This document shows positions 1 through 7,680 of a stretch of 64,000 bases of DNA, piece after piece. The stretch covers positions 1-64,000 of IMG/VR virus record IMGVR_UViG_3300017971_000023; one strand, written 5' to 3'. Position 1 is the first letter of the stretch. Each line of letters opens with the position of its first letter. This stretch comes from a virus. A program made the position numbers and the translations under genes. The notes under the pieces were generated by a model. The model made no database searches. It had not been told where the DNA came from and saw nothing but the letters and a program-made list of their open reading frames with translations.

Positions 1-32
1 AATGTAATACCATTTAAATTATTTTCTTTCAT
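1..32 (-). CDS. Start of a minus-strand gene cut by the window edge
   Basis: An ATG at 32-30 lies 6 bases after TAGGAGG, and only about ten codons (MKENNLNGIT) are present before the window ends. It continues the minus-strand operon, 10 bases after the stop of the radical SAM gene. Nothing can be said about its function. Confidence 0.6.
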   Translation of the reverse strand, partial: MKENNLNGIT

Positions 33-41
33 GACTACCTC

Positions 42-1469
42 CTATCGTTTTAAATTAATTCCCTCCTTAATCCAGCGATTTTCATATTCGCTTGGAACGT
101 ATTTATAAACATAGTTTCCGTCCTTGTCTATATTGATAGGTAGAAGTTTTCCATGGAAATAATTGGATGGATTGCTTGGACTTCGTAAGTTATTCCATAC
201 TTCACGTGCAATATTTGAATAAGTTACTTGGCTTCTTTCAGATGCAGTTAAATCAACCACTTTCGGATGGTCTTGAGCGAGAAAGTTATCAGTGAGATAA
301 GTATCATCATTTTTAACGAACACTTGATCAAACTTTATTCTATAGACGTGTCCGCTTTGGTGATACTTTCTTCTAAGTTCTTTTAGGTGATAAGTCAATT
401 GATTCTTTGTCCAGTTTTGCAATTCTTTATTATCCGGATATTCATCGGGCATTCCACAGCACGAACCTGACATATTTAGTTCTTTGTAGTCCGGATCACT
501 GCAAGCAAATAGAATATTTTTTTCAAGACAGAAAGTATAAATCTGTTTTACGAATCGTTCCTTGACGAGACGATTTAAACGCATATATCCACCACGTTCT
601 GATGGGCTGAGTTGTTTAAAATAGTCCATTACTTTACTTTCACCAATTCCAGTTAACTTCCCAACCCATTTATATCTCTTCATCAGTGCATCATTTGATC
701 TTGCGTCAAGGGCAAAGAATTCCAAACTGACAGCCTTTATACCTGCCTCGTAGCAACGATCAAGTAATTCACCCAAACCTTCGTCGCTAATGCCTATTAT
801 AAAAGGTCTAAGACGAAGGATTGTGTAATATCCCATTTCACTAAGCATTTTAATTGCCTTGATTCTTTTTGTTGTAACTGGAACGCCGATTTCTACTTTA
901 CGACTCATTTCGTCACTTGGGCTTACAATACTGATTTGAAAAGCAAAGTTTTTTTGACTGGCGTATTTCTCAAATAACTTTTTAAAATTTGGTCGAAAGA
1001 TGGCGGATCCTTTAAAGCTAAATAGAGTTGGATATGACTCATTGGCTAAAGTCTCTATAATATTGTAACCAATGTTATTTGCCTTTTCAAAATTACAGAA
1101 TGGATCTGCGAGACCGCCCCAATGTAGTAAGAATCGCTTTTTGAAGAAATGCTTGTGAAGTGCCCTTCCTCGCGTATCAATTGGTTTTCCCTTGAGTGCT
1201 TCAATAAGCTTATGATCATTTACGGAATGAAGTTTTTGATTGAAACTTGGATTGTTTGTTTTAAACATATATGCGAAGCAGTATGTACAGCCTAATGAAC
1301 AATGACTATACTGGTCGAAAGTCATCGGCATTGAGCAATCCATATACTCGCTTGATACTCTTGGGCTTAAGTAACCTTTTGACTTTTTACTTCTTGTATC
1401 CATCTTTAGACCTTTATTATCTTTAATAAAAGCCATTGATTCTTTGCGGATTTCATCTTCTATTTTCAT
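42..1469 (-). CDS. Radical SAM protein, spore photoproduct lyase-like
   Basis: 475 residues. The motif CSLGCTYC at residues 57-64 is a CxxxCxxC radical SAM cluster site (C57, C61, C64). The following region, including segments such as KGSAIFRPNF and SLEFFALD, resembles the SplB-like branch of radical SAM enzymes. That family uses a 4Fe-4S cluster and S-adenosylmethionine to make a deoxyadenosyl radical; the substrate here is unknown, and DNA repair is only a guess from the family. The start overlaps the stop of the upstream gene (ATGA), and its ribosome binding site GAGGAG lies inside that gene's last codons. It is last in the replication cluster visible here. Confidence 0.75.
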   Translation of the reverse strand: MKIEDEIRKESMAFIKDNKGLKMDTRSKKSKGYLSPRVSSEYMDCSMPMTFDQYSHCSLGCTYCFAYMFKTNNPSFNQKLHSVNDHKLIEALKGKPIDTRGRALHKHFFKKRFLLHWGGLADPFCNFEKANNIGYNIIETLANESYPTLFSFKGSAIFRPNFKKLFEKYASQKNFAFQISIVSPSDEMSRKVEIGVPVTTKRIKAIKMLSEMGYYTILRLRPFIIGISDEGLGELLDRCYEAGIKAVSLEFFALDARSNDALMKRYKWVGKLTGIGESKVMDYFKQLSPSERGGYMRLNRLVKERFVKQIYTFCLEKNILFACSDPDYKELNMSGSCCGMPDEYPDNKELQNWTKNQLTYHLKELRRKYHQSGHVYRIKFDQVFVKNDDTYLTDNFLAQDHPKVVDLTASERSQVTYSNIAREVWNNLRSPSNPSNYFHGKLLPINIDKDGNYVYKYVPSEYENRWIKEGINLKR

Positions 1470-1906
1470 TTATTTCTCCTCGTGATTTTTCTCTTCTTCT
1501 TTTTTGATGATGATTCATATTCATTTTTCTCACCGTGAAAGCAAAAGTCTTTTATTTCTGAATCCCATTTTACTTCACCGCTATTCATGAGTTGAAATAA
1601 TCTGATGAGAAATTGAACATCATAAGTATTATTTTCAATGTAACTATTAACTTTAAAATGTTTCGCCCACTGGTCAATGTACTTTGAAGATGGGAATGTA
1701 ACTTTCATTACCTTTCTTTTGTATTTCTGCAATCCTGGGCGTGGGCCTTTATACTGGTGAGAAATAGGCTTTGGTTTGAGCAATCGCATTTCCAGTTCAC
1801 GGATTTCCTTTTTGCTCTTCGCTGTTTTAACAAGTTTTTCAAATCTTGTCAAAAGATCTTGCTCGTGCGATTTCCTGCCTACGTATTGAGTTATATCTTT
1901 TGGCAT
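1466..1906 (-). CDS. Unknown basic protein with C-terminal KRKITRR tail
   Basis: 146 residues, not recognised. It is rich in Lys and Arg and ends in KKKKRKITRRNK. The same KRKITRR motif occurs in several other proteins of this phage, mostly at C-termini. The codons for ITRR (ATC ACG AGG AGA) also supply the ribosome binding site of the overlapping radical SAM gene. The start has a good site (AAGGAG, 6 bases). A role near nucleic acid is plausible from its charge only. Confidence 0.7.
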   Translation of the reverse strand: MPKDITQYVGRKSHEQDLLTRFEKLVKTAKSKKEIRELEMRLLKPKPISHQYKGPRPGLQKYKRKVMKVTFPSSKYIDQWAKHFKVNSYIENNTYDVQFLIRLFQLMNSGEVKWDSEIKDFCFHGEKNEYESSSKKKKRKITRRNK

Positions 1907-1934
1907 TTTTGCTCCTTAAGAAATTTTATCTACA

Positions 1935-2117
1935 TTATTCTATATTCAGTTTAACTTTGACTTTATCCGTTCCTAAATGATTTCCAGCTTCATCTGAATT
2001 ACTTTTGGATTGTTCAATTTCAAGTTCAATTGCGGCACCAGTTTCATAAAACATTTTTAAAAGAGGCATGATTTGAGCTATAATAATTTCTATACCTTCA
2101 AATTTTTGTTTAGTCAT
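1935..2117 (-). CDS. Unknown small protein, 60 residues
   Basis: I chose the ATG at 2117 (MTKQKFEG) because AGGTGAG is correctly spaced before it; a GTG 9 bases upstream would place the site inside the gene. The start sits directly after the stop of the clamp-loader small subunit gene, so the two are probably translationally coupled. The sequence has a hydrophobic stretch (GIEIIIAQIMPLLKMFYETG) and an acidic second half. No family recognised. Confidence 0.6.
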   Translation of the reverse strand: MTKQKFEGIEIIIAQIMPLLKMFYETGAAIELEIEQSKSNSDEAGNHLGTDKVKVKLNIE

Positions 2118-2118
2118 T

Positions 2119-2505
2119 TTACTCACCTTCTTTTAATCCAAAATAGGTTTCGGGTTTCCCCCCAATATCTTTTACGAGTTTAATGATCTCGTTTGCATGC
2201 CTTTCATTAACGTAAAAAGTTTGACATATTTTTCGACGTAATTTTTTGTCTTTGACTTTTGCCCGTTTCGCATATCGCAAGTATACTTTGGTTCTTTTTT
2301 TAGGGACACATATATTATAACATAAATCAACGGCCCATTCAGGAAGCCTTGTATTTAAACGATTCATACTAAGCGATAGATCAAACGTTTCTGGCAGAAA
2401 GCTGAGTATGCGGTTCACCATATACGGCGAATCTACATGTACTTCTTCTTCGCCCTTGAATAGTTTTTTAACGGTGTCAAAAGGATTTATGCGTGTAGCA
2501 TCCAT
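2119..2505 (-). CDS. Clamp loader small subunit (gp62-like)
   Basis: 128 residues. The segment DSPYMVNRILSFLPETFD (about residues 25-42) matches the pattern of phage clamp loader A subunits such as T4 gp62 (Phage_clamp_A family), which have an MVNR/LS helix near the N-terminus. It is followed by a basic segment, KRTKVYLRYAKRAKVKDKK. It lies one small gene downstream of the clamp-loader ATPase gene, as gp62 follows gp44 in T4-like phages. Its role would be to complete the loader that opens the sliding clamp. It is shorter than T4 gp62 (187 residues). The assignment rests on the pattern and the neighbours. Confidence 0.6.
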   Translation of the reverse strand: MDATRINPFDTVKKLFKGEEEVHVDSPYMVNRILSFLPETFDLSLSMNRLNTRLPEWAVDLCYNICVPKKRTKVYLRYAKRAKVKDKKLRRKICQTFYVNERHANEIIKLVKDIGGKPETYFGLKEGE

Positions 2506-2654
2506 TGAAGAAAGTCCTTATCTATAGTGAATATATAGTCACATTCCCAGCATGTCCAGTATTCAAAGTATTGATTATCTACCCATTGGAAACGGGTAGT
2601 ATTTATTGACCAACATACAGGGCAGTAGAATCTGATTTTTTTAGAAGGGTTCAT
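2487..2654 (-). CDS. Small zinc-ribbon protein between the clamp loader genes
   Basis: 55 residues. It contains CPVC (11-14) and CWEC (35-38), a typical two-knuckle zinc ribbon, in an aromatic-rich background. The ATG overlaps the last codons of the clamp-loader ATPase gene, and the stop overlaps the first codons of the small-subunit gene, so it bridges the two with no spacer. That packing and the intact CxxC pair argue that it is real. It may act with the clamp loader, but that is inferred from position only. Confidence 0.65.
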   Translation of the reverse strand: MNPSKKIRFYCPVCWSINTTRFQWVDNQYFEYWTCWECDYIFTIDKDFLQWMLHA

Positions 2655-3570
2655 CGAAGTCAACCTCCGTTTTATTTAGTGACATTAATTCAAGAAAACA
2701 AGCTGCAAGATTAATTTCTTTATCTACAACAGTTCGATCCCTCCATAAGTATTCAGCAACGATAAGACAAGCATCAGAACGATCTTGATTGTCCTTAAAA
2801 TTTTTAACGATATACTTGTTAAACAAGAACCTATATACCCACAGGAAATCTGCACTATTGTTAAACATATGTCGGAGTGCAAATATCTTACCCTTTTTTA
2901 AATACATGCTAATCATTTTTGTGTTGGCCGATAAAAGTTCTTTTGTATCAAGCTTTCCAGTAATAGAGCATGATTGAAGCGTGTTCATTATTGTTCTTAT
3001 GTCTGGATAGTACTGGTCAACTATTTTTATCAGCTTCTTTTGGGTAAACTCAACATTTTCTTTTACGAGTATTTTCCTGAGTGCTCTTATAAGGCTTTCT
3101 TTTGGAAACGAGTCAAACTGAAATACTTGACAGCGTGATAATATGGGTTCTGTTATTTTATGAATTTCGTTTGTTGCGAATATAAAGCGACAATTCTTTT
3201 GATATTTCTCGATGGTGTTTTTAAGTGCTTCTTGCGCATCGGAAGTTAAGCCATTCGCTTCATCGAAGAAAACTATATTTAATTTATTTCCCGGATGCTT
3301 TGCTGTAGCAAATTGCTTAACTCTTGTTTTAATAACTCCTATTCCGCGATCTTCGCTTGATGCATTTAGTATGAGATATCGCCCTGCACATGAAGATATA
3401 AGTATATGTGCAAGCGTAGTTTTTCCGCCACCGGGAGGGCCATAGAATAGTAGATGTGGAATCTCCTTTTCCTTAATAAATTTTTTGAAAACTTTTCTCA
3501 TTTGTGGGCTGAGTACGAGTTGTTTCAATTCAAGTGGGCGAAATTTCTCATACCATATAAGGTCTTTCAT
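2641..3570 (-). CDS. Clamp loader ATPase subunit (gp44/RFC-like)
   Basis: 309 residues, the usual size for phage gp44 or RFC small subunits. The N-terminus (WYEKFRPLELKQLV) is the RFC box; Walker A is GPPGGGKTT (44-52), Walker B with DEAN is at 101-106, and the SRC arginine-finger motif is at 145-147. The protein uses ATP to open the sliding clamp and load it at primer ends. It is preceded by a tiny membrane protein gene and followed by zinc-ribbon and small-subunit genes. High confidence from motifs in order and from context. Confidence 0.93.
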   Translation of the reverse strand: MKDLIWYEKFRPLELKQLVLSPQMRKVFKKFIKEKEIPHLLFYGPPGGGKTTLAHILISSCAGRYLILNASSEDRGIGVIKTRVKQFATAKHPGNKLNIVFFDEANGLTSDAQEALKNTIEKYQKNCRFIFATNEIHKITEPILSRCQVFQFDSFPKESLIRALRKILVKENVEFTQKKLIKIVDQYYPDIRTIMNTLQSCSITGKLDTKELLSANTKMISMYLKKGKIFALRHMFNNSADFLWVYRFLFNKYIVKNFKDNQDRSDACLIVAEYLWRDRTVVDKEINLAACFLELMSLNKTEVDFDEPF

Positions 3571-3572
3571 TT

Positions 3573-3701
3573 TTATCTCCTTAACTCATGATAAGGATAA
3601 ACTTTTTTAATTATTGTTTCGTGGACATTGTAATATTTCATTATACTCAAAAATGCGAGAAATATTAATAAGATCAGAAGGGTATTTATCTTCCAGACCA
3701 T
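3573..3701 (-). CDS. Small single-pass membrane protein, 42 residues
   Basis: The ATG at 3701 follows GGGAGGTGAAGAAA, a strong binding site. The product has one hydrophobic helix (about INTLLILLIFLAFLSI, residues 5-20) and a basic C-terminus. The stop lies 2 bases before the ATG of the clamp-loader gene, so translation is likely coupled. No family recognised. Confidence 0.6.
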   Translation of the reverse strand: MVWKINTLLILLIFLAFLSIMKYYNVHETIIKKVYPYHELRR

Positions 3702-3706
3702 TTTCT

Positions 3707-4003
3707 TCACCTCCCTTCTTCTAAACAGTCTTTCAATATTGTTTTTGTAAATGGTGATAGACCGTCATCTTCTCTAATGCAACCTTTTAAAACAGTTTCT
3801 TGTACCTTTGGATTTCCAGGACAAAGATCTTGGCATTGAACTTCAAGTGGTTGTTCTGATGACATAATTTTTTTACACCATAGGCAAACGTCTCTACCAT
3901 ATTTATCTGTGCCCCAATAATGACTTCTATAAACCCACATCATAAGCTCATGTCTTAATCTTTGGGATTCTGTCATTACTCTTTTTCTTCGTTCTGATTC
4001 CAT
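3707..4003 (-). CDS. Unknown Cys-containing protein, 98 residues
   Basis: It has CLWC (about residues 40-43) and further cysteines (CQDLC, CIRE) that could form a zinc site with HYW and related residues. The N-terminus is strongly basic (ESERRKRVMTESQRLR). The start follows GGAG by 9 bases, and the gene lies 3 bases after the stop of the sliding clamp gene. Function unknown. Confidence 0.6.
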   Translation of the reverse strand: MESERRKRVMTESQRLRHELMMWVYRSHYWGTDKYGRDVCLWCKKIMSSEQPLEVQCQDLCPGNPKVQETVLKGCIREDDGLSPFTKTILKDCLEEGR

Positions 4004-4006
4004 TAT

Positions 4007-4819
4007 TTAGTTCTCCATGTTTTCATCCATGCTTTCTTCATCTGTTTCGTATAGTGAAGACATCGCCCACATTGCAGAACCATGTTCTATAATGACTGGT
4101 CCGTCTTCGGACATCATTATAACTGGTGGGTCATCATCTTCAAAATCAATAGCACCAAGGACTTTCGCAAGGTGTTCACCGTTTATTCTACTTTCGGTTT
4201 CAATTTCTTCACCTTCTGTTTCAACATCGCTATCCAGGATGAGATTAAATTTATGGCTATCAGTACTACCACAAGTAAATGTAAGTTCGTTATTGTCGAA
4301 CTTAATGATCGTATCTTTTACTTTTAATATTCCTATATAACTCAGGAAGTCTTTGATGAAGGCATGATTCAGGTCGGCAGCAATCGTTGCTGTTTTTATA
4401 ATTTGTTCATAAACGTCTTTCTTCTTTTCCTGCTCATCATCGTATATAAGGGTTGATATTAACTCGGGTTGAGTTAATAGATATTCGAGCCGACGTCTTT
4501 CATCCTTGCGTTTTAAGGTAAGATAGAGGTCCGATGTTTGAATACTAACTTTTTCATCGATTGAATTTAGGAATTTAATGAGTAAATCCAAATTACCGAG
4601 ACCGAAATCTTGGTTAACTGATTTATGCATTATATTCCCATTTGTTGATACGATTAAGCTATTAGTCATATCAACTGCCTCAATTGTTCCATGTCCTGCT
4701 TCTACTGATAAAAGGCATTCCTCAATAACACCATTGAGATATACCTTTTTTAGCATGTCCGCAAACTTGCGACTCTTTATATGTTTACTCTTTTTCTTTG
4801 ATCTTCTTTTTAACGCCAT
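4007..4819 (-). CDS. Sliding clamp (gp45/PCNA-like)
   Basis: 270 residues from the ATG at 4819 (MALKRRSKKK). This start has GGAGG 8 bases upstream; a TTG five codons earlier would place the site inside the gene. After a basic leader, the pattern of short beta strands (FADMLKKVYLNGVIEECLLSV, IEAVDMTNSLIVST, KFNLILDSDVETE) and an acidic tail match T4 gp45-type processivity clamps. It would encircle DNA and tether the polymerase. The clamp-loader subunits are just downstream. The family is diverse, so the call rests on fold pattern plus context. Confidence 0.7.
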   Translation of the reverse strand: MALKRRSKKKSKHIKSRKFADMLKKVYLNGVIEECLLSVEAGHGTIEAVDMTNSLIVSTNGNIMHKSVNQDFGLGNLDLLIKFLNSIDEKVSIQTSDLYLTLKRKDERRRLEYLLTQPELISTLIYDDEQEKKKDVYEQIIKTATIAADLNHAFIKDFLSYIGILKVKDTIIKFDNNELTFTCGSTDSHKFNLILDSDVETEGEEIETESRINGEHLAKVLGAIDFEDDDPPVIMMSEDGPVIIEHGSAMWAMSSLYETDEESMDENMEN

Positions 4820-4843
4820 GTCTAATACCTCCAAGTGAAAAGA

Positions 4844-4873
4844 AAGGGCCGATAATAAATTACCGACCCTTTA
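4844..4873 (-). terminator. Hairpin terminator or attenuator before the sliding clamp gene
   Basis: Positions 4844-4857 and 4860-4873 are complementary over 14 pairs (two G-U) with a tiny loop, followed on the minus strand by TTTCTTTTC. It lies between the Asp/Lys-rich protein gene and the clamp gene, so it may reduce transcription into the clamp cluster. Confidence 0.5.
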
Positions 4874-4918
4874 TTATGAATCTAAGGCATAATTATACCT
4901 TGCGCCAATTATTATTGA

Positions 4919-5737
4919 CTATTCATCATCATCGTCGGCATCATCATCGTCAGCGACAGTTGAGAATATTACGCTTTCATCTTCACCGTTAAATGTTGCG
5001 GTGATTGGCATCGCTTTGGAGACTTTCCGGCTGATAGTGCGCATAACGAGATTGTAACACTTGTCGGCGTCTTTGTCTTTTTCTTCACCCGCGACTTCTG
5101 CGAGTTCAGACCAAGTAGCCGAACCATCTTTGGCAATGGCTTGATATAGGGCATGAGGAAGGGTCCCGGCGCGAAGTCCTTTGACGGTACTACCTTTTGA
5201 CTTCTTGGATTTCTTCGACTTCTTCGACTTTGATTTCTTTCCGGCTTTCTTTTTCTTGCGGGATTTTTTCGACTTGGGTTCATCGTCATCATCGTCGTCG
5301 TCATCATCATCGTCGGCTTTGGAGGCCTTCCGGGATTTGGACTTTGACTTCTTGGATTTCTTCGACTTTGACTTCTTGGATTTCTTCCGGCGAGACTTTT
5401 TCGACTTGGGTTCATCGTCATCATCGTCATCATCGGAGTCATCGTCATCGTCATCGTCGGCATCATCATCATCGTCATCATCGTCATCATCGTCATCATC
5501 GTCGTCATCATCAGCTTTTGTTTTGTCTGATGCAAGAAGTGACTCGTAGTAATCGACGATTTTGTCGGGTACTTCATCGATGTTATCATCATCATCGATT
5601 TCTTCGATGGCGGCAATAAAGTGTTCCTTTAGGTCTTCCGGGTCGACGCCTTTGATTTCGATTGGGTCTTCCGTAAGATCAAGCTTGTTGACTGCCTTTG
5701 CCATCTTGGTAAGTTTTTTCTTGTCTAACTTTGCCAT
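4919..5737 (-). CDS. Asp/Lys block protein with C-terminal folded domain
   Basis: 272 residues. A folded N-terminal part (about 1-75) is followed by long runs of Asp (about 76-110 and 143-152) alternating with Lys/Ser-rich blocks (SKKSKSKKSKKS type, about 111-140 and 155-180). A C-terminal domain (about 184-260, VKGLRAGTLPHALYQAIA...) looks winged-helix-like, and an acidic end follows. Asp codons GAT and GAC alternate freely, so the tract is kept at protein level. Such block polyelectrolytes are known from nucleolar and histone-chaperone proteins. A DNA-packing or condensate role is inference. Confidence 0.8.
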   Translation of the reverse strand: MAKLDKKKLTKMAKAVNKLDLTEDPIEIKGVDPEDLKEHFIAAIEEIDDDDNIDEVPDKIVDYYESLLASDKTKADDDDDDDDDDDDDDDDDADDDDDDDSDDDDDDDEPKSKKSRRKKSKKSKSKKSKKSKSKSRKASKADDDDDDDDDDDEPKSKKSRKKKKAGKKSKSKKSKKSKKSKGSTVKGLRAGTLPHALYQAIAKDGSATWSELAEVAGEEKDKDADKCYNLVMRTISRKVSKAMPITATFNGEDESVIFSTVADDDDADDDDE

Positions 5738-5874
5738 TTTGATTCCTCCTTCTTTAAGGATTTTTTAGTTGATAAAAATAAATGATAAAAACAGTAATAG
5801 AAACAATTAATAATCTTATTCCATAAAATACCTCCTTTGTTTTATTTTGACCATAATTATAAATTAATAACGAA

Positions 5875-6030
5875 TCCCACCCTATCCCGTCCGGCGGAGC
5901 ACCAGCAATGGAGTGTAAAGACGCGTGTTGACCAGGCACGTCGCCTTAGTGGCCGGACACCTTGATAATAGCAGACCGCAGAAAGAATGCCATTATCAAT
6001 CCTTGAAATTAAACTGTTTTATATATTATA
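5875..6030 (-). ncRNA. Structured leader or small RNA between helicase and Asp-rich genes
   Basis: On the minus strand, an extended -10 element (TGTTATAAT, 6033-6025) precedes two strong structures. The first hairpin pairs 5988-5999 with 5962-5973 (12 bp, one mismatch). The second is a branched domain closed by GTCCGGC/GCCGGAC (5952-5958 with 5889-5895), enclosing smaller CCA/TGG-closed hairpins. The domain is more GC-rich than its surroundings. It could be a small RNA or a regulatory leader of the Asp-rich gene. No known RNA family was recognised. Confidence 0.5.
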
Positions 6031-6033
6031 ACA
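6025..6033 (-). promoter_or_regulatory. Candidate extended -10 promoter
   Basis: The minus strand reads TGTTATAAT, an extended -10 (TGnTATAAT). No good -35 hexamer is seen 17 bases upstream. It would start transcription near 6018, just before the structured RNA domain and the Asp-rich gene. Confidence 0.4.
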
Positions 6034-6066
6034 TAAATAGAAACAAATCCCCAGTGAGATTTAATT

Positions 6067-7680
6067 TTATTGTGTAATTCTAAACTTTTTTCCACGATCC
6101 GGAAAGAACGCATTATCCAACATTGGTTGGGCTGTCGCTATTCGTTGTGTTAAGAGGACTTCGCGCCGGACATTAAATAACTCATGTCTATGGAAGACAA
6201 CATTAGAACGAATCAGCCCTAAGTCTTTCTCATCATCGGTATTACTGAATGCAATTCTAACATCAAGATGGCTATCTTTTGTTTTACTTTCGCTCGTTGA
6301 CATTTGATCAAGTGCATACTGAATCCTTCCGCCTTTCGTGGACTGGTCGGCTGTGAAAACAAGGCAATCTAATTCACCTGCAAGACCACTTGCTCTTTTC
6401 CAGACATCATCAACAGCGAAGCGACCTTCTAAGTTTCCTTCGGGCAAAAGAATATCAAGATAATCATAAATTATTATATCTGGTTTCCAACCTGTCTTAT
6501 CTATATATCTCATGATATAATCTTTTGTCTCGGTAAATGTAACTGTAAATCTTGGAAAGCACTTCATGCGAAAATTAGATAGATTACTGAACTTTTTATT
6601 TCTTATCGCATTTTTAACTCTTAGTTCTGTTATCTCCCTGACTTTAACTTTCTTGTACCATATCGCTGGAACGAATCTTTTATTTTTTGCTGCATTTTTT
6701 CGAGATGAGTTATCGTCTTTGCATTTTGTGCACACTTTCCACTTATGATTCTTAGTTATTGAATTAATAGATATCGTTTCATCTTGTGTACGGAATAATG
6801 GTTTTTTATTCATTCTTTTAATTTTTACTGAATCAGCCAAACACGTATGATATTGGTTATTCTGACAATCAAGTAAAGGTTTATGTGACCAGCCAGCGTA
6901 ACGTTTATTGGCTGTCTTACTTATTCTACGCCATAATCTATTTCTTGCGACTGGGGCTGATAACTCAATATTTATTACTAAGACTTTTTTCTTTTGATAA
7001 AGTGCTGCTTCATATCCGATTTCTTGAAGGATATAACTTTTTCCAGCCTTTTCTGTTCCGGCTATAGCAACCAACCAACTTGCACACAATGGCCCAACAA
7101 GTCTATGCATATCTCCGGAAAAGCGGAATGCTTCTTTTAGTTTATTTGCTGGGTCAAATCCATACGTGACATCTTCTAATGTATACGGAGTTATTGTTCC
7201 AAGTTCTGCATCTTCATCTTCAGACGGAACGACTTGATAGGTCGAAATAGTTCTTTCGGCTTTTGAGTAATCGCCTGAATCTAATTCCATCTGTGCTTTT
7301 TGTATTCTTTGGTCAAGTTCTCTTTCACGGATGAAATCAGGTAAAACTTCTTTTCTTATGTAATCCGGATTTGTTTCGGGTTCGTATTCTTCTGAAAGTC
7401 TTTCCAAATAATCTTTCACTATATCTTGTTTTTCCTTGGAAAGACTTACTTTTCTTTTCTCGTATATTTTTTGGATTGTTGATTTTGGAGCCTTCTGGTG
7501 TTCGTTGTAATATCGAACGAGCCATCGAAAGACAGGCTTGTAATGTTCCGTAAAATGCCGAGTTTTGAGGGCTCCAGATTTGTAACGACTATACGCTGAA
7601 GACATGACTTCATCGTTCATTATCATCATGCCGAGCAACGAATACTCGCTTTCTGGATTTACTACTTCACGTCTTATCAC
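6067..7680 (-). CDS. Replicative DNA helicase (DnaB/gp41-like) with zinc insertion
   Basis: 537 residues from a GTG at 7680, chosen because AAAGGAG lies 8 bases upstream and the GTG overlaps the previous stop (TAGTG). An ATG 8 codons earlier has no such site. The N-terminal helical domain (about 1-120) is DnaB-like. The RecA-like core has Walker A GTEKAGKS (208-215) and a later hydrophobic Walker B strand ending DYLDILLP. Between them is a Cys/His-rich insertion (CQNNQYHTC and KVCTKC), absent from typical DnaB. It unwinds DNA at the fork together with the nearby primase. Confidence 0.85.
   Translation of the reverse strand: MIRREVVNPESEYSLLGMMIMNDEVMSSAYSRYKSGALKTRHFTEHYKPVFRWLVRYYNEHQKAPKSTIQKIYEKRKVSLSKEKQDIVKDYLERLSEEYEPETNPDYIRKEVLPDFIRERELDQRIQKAQMELDSGDYSKAERTISTYQVVPSEDEDAELGTITPYTLEDVTYGFDPANKLKEAFRFSGDMHRLVGPLCASWLVAIAGTEKAGKSYILQEIGYEAALYQKKKVLVINIELSAPVARNRLWRRISKTANKRYAGWSHKPLLDCQNNQYHTCLADSVKIKRMNKKPLFRTQDETISINSITKNHKWKVCTKCKDDNSSRKNAAKNKRFVPAIWYKKVKVREITELRVKNAIRNKKFSNLSNFRMKCFPRFTVTFTETKDYIMRYIDKTGWKPDIIIYDYLDILLPEGNLEGRFAVDDVWKRASGLAGELDCLVFTADQSTKGGRIQYALDQMSTSESKTKDSHLDVRIAFSNTDDEKDLGLIRSNVVFHRHELFNVRREVLLTQRIATAQPMLDNAFFPDRGKKFRITQ

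Noticed and set aside
691-710. Other TCATCAG sites (691, 10360, 21615) as extra hammerheads
   Set aside because: They lie inside coding sequence with no GAAA partner and no flanking stems.
5181-5549. Poly-Ser and poly-His reading frames opposite the Asp-rich gene
   Set aside because: They are the antisense of the GAT/GAC tracts and have no binding sites.
5754-5830. A short membrane-type frame after AAAGGAGG upstream of the Asp-rich gene
   Set aside because: The strong site is followed by ATG GAA TAA, and the hydrophobic frame lacks a usable start codon. It may be a two-codon minigene, but this cannot be supported.
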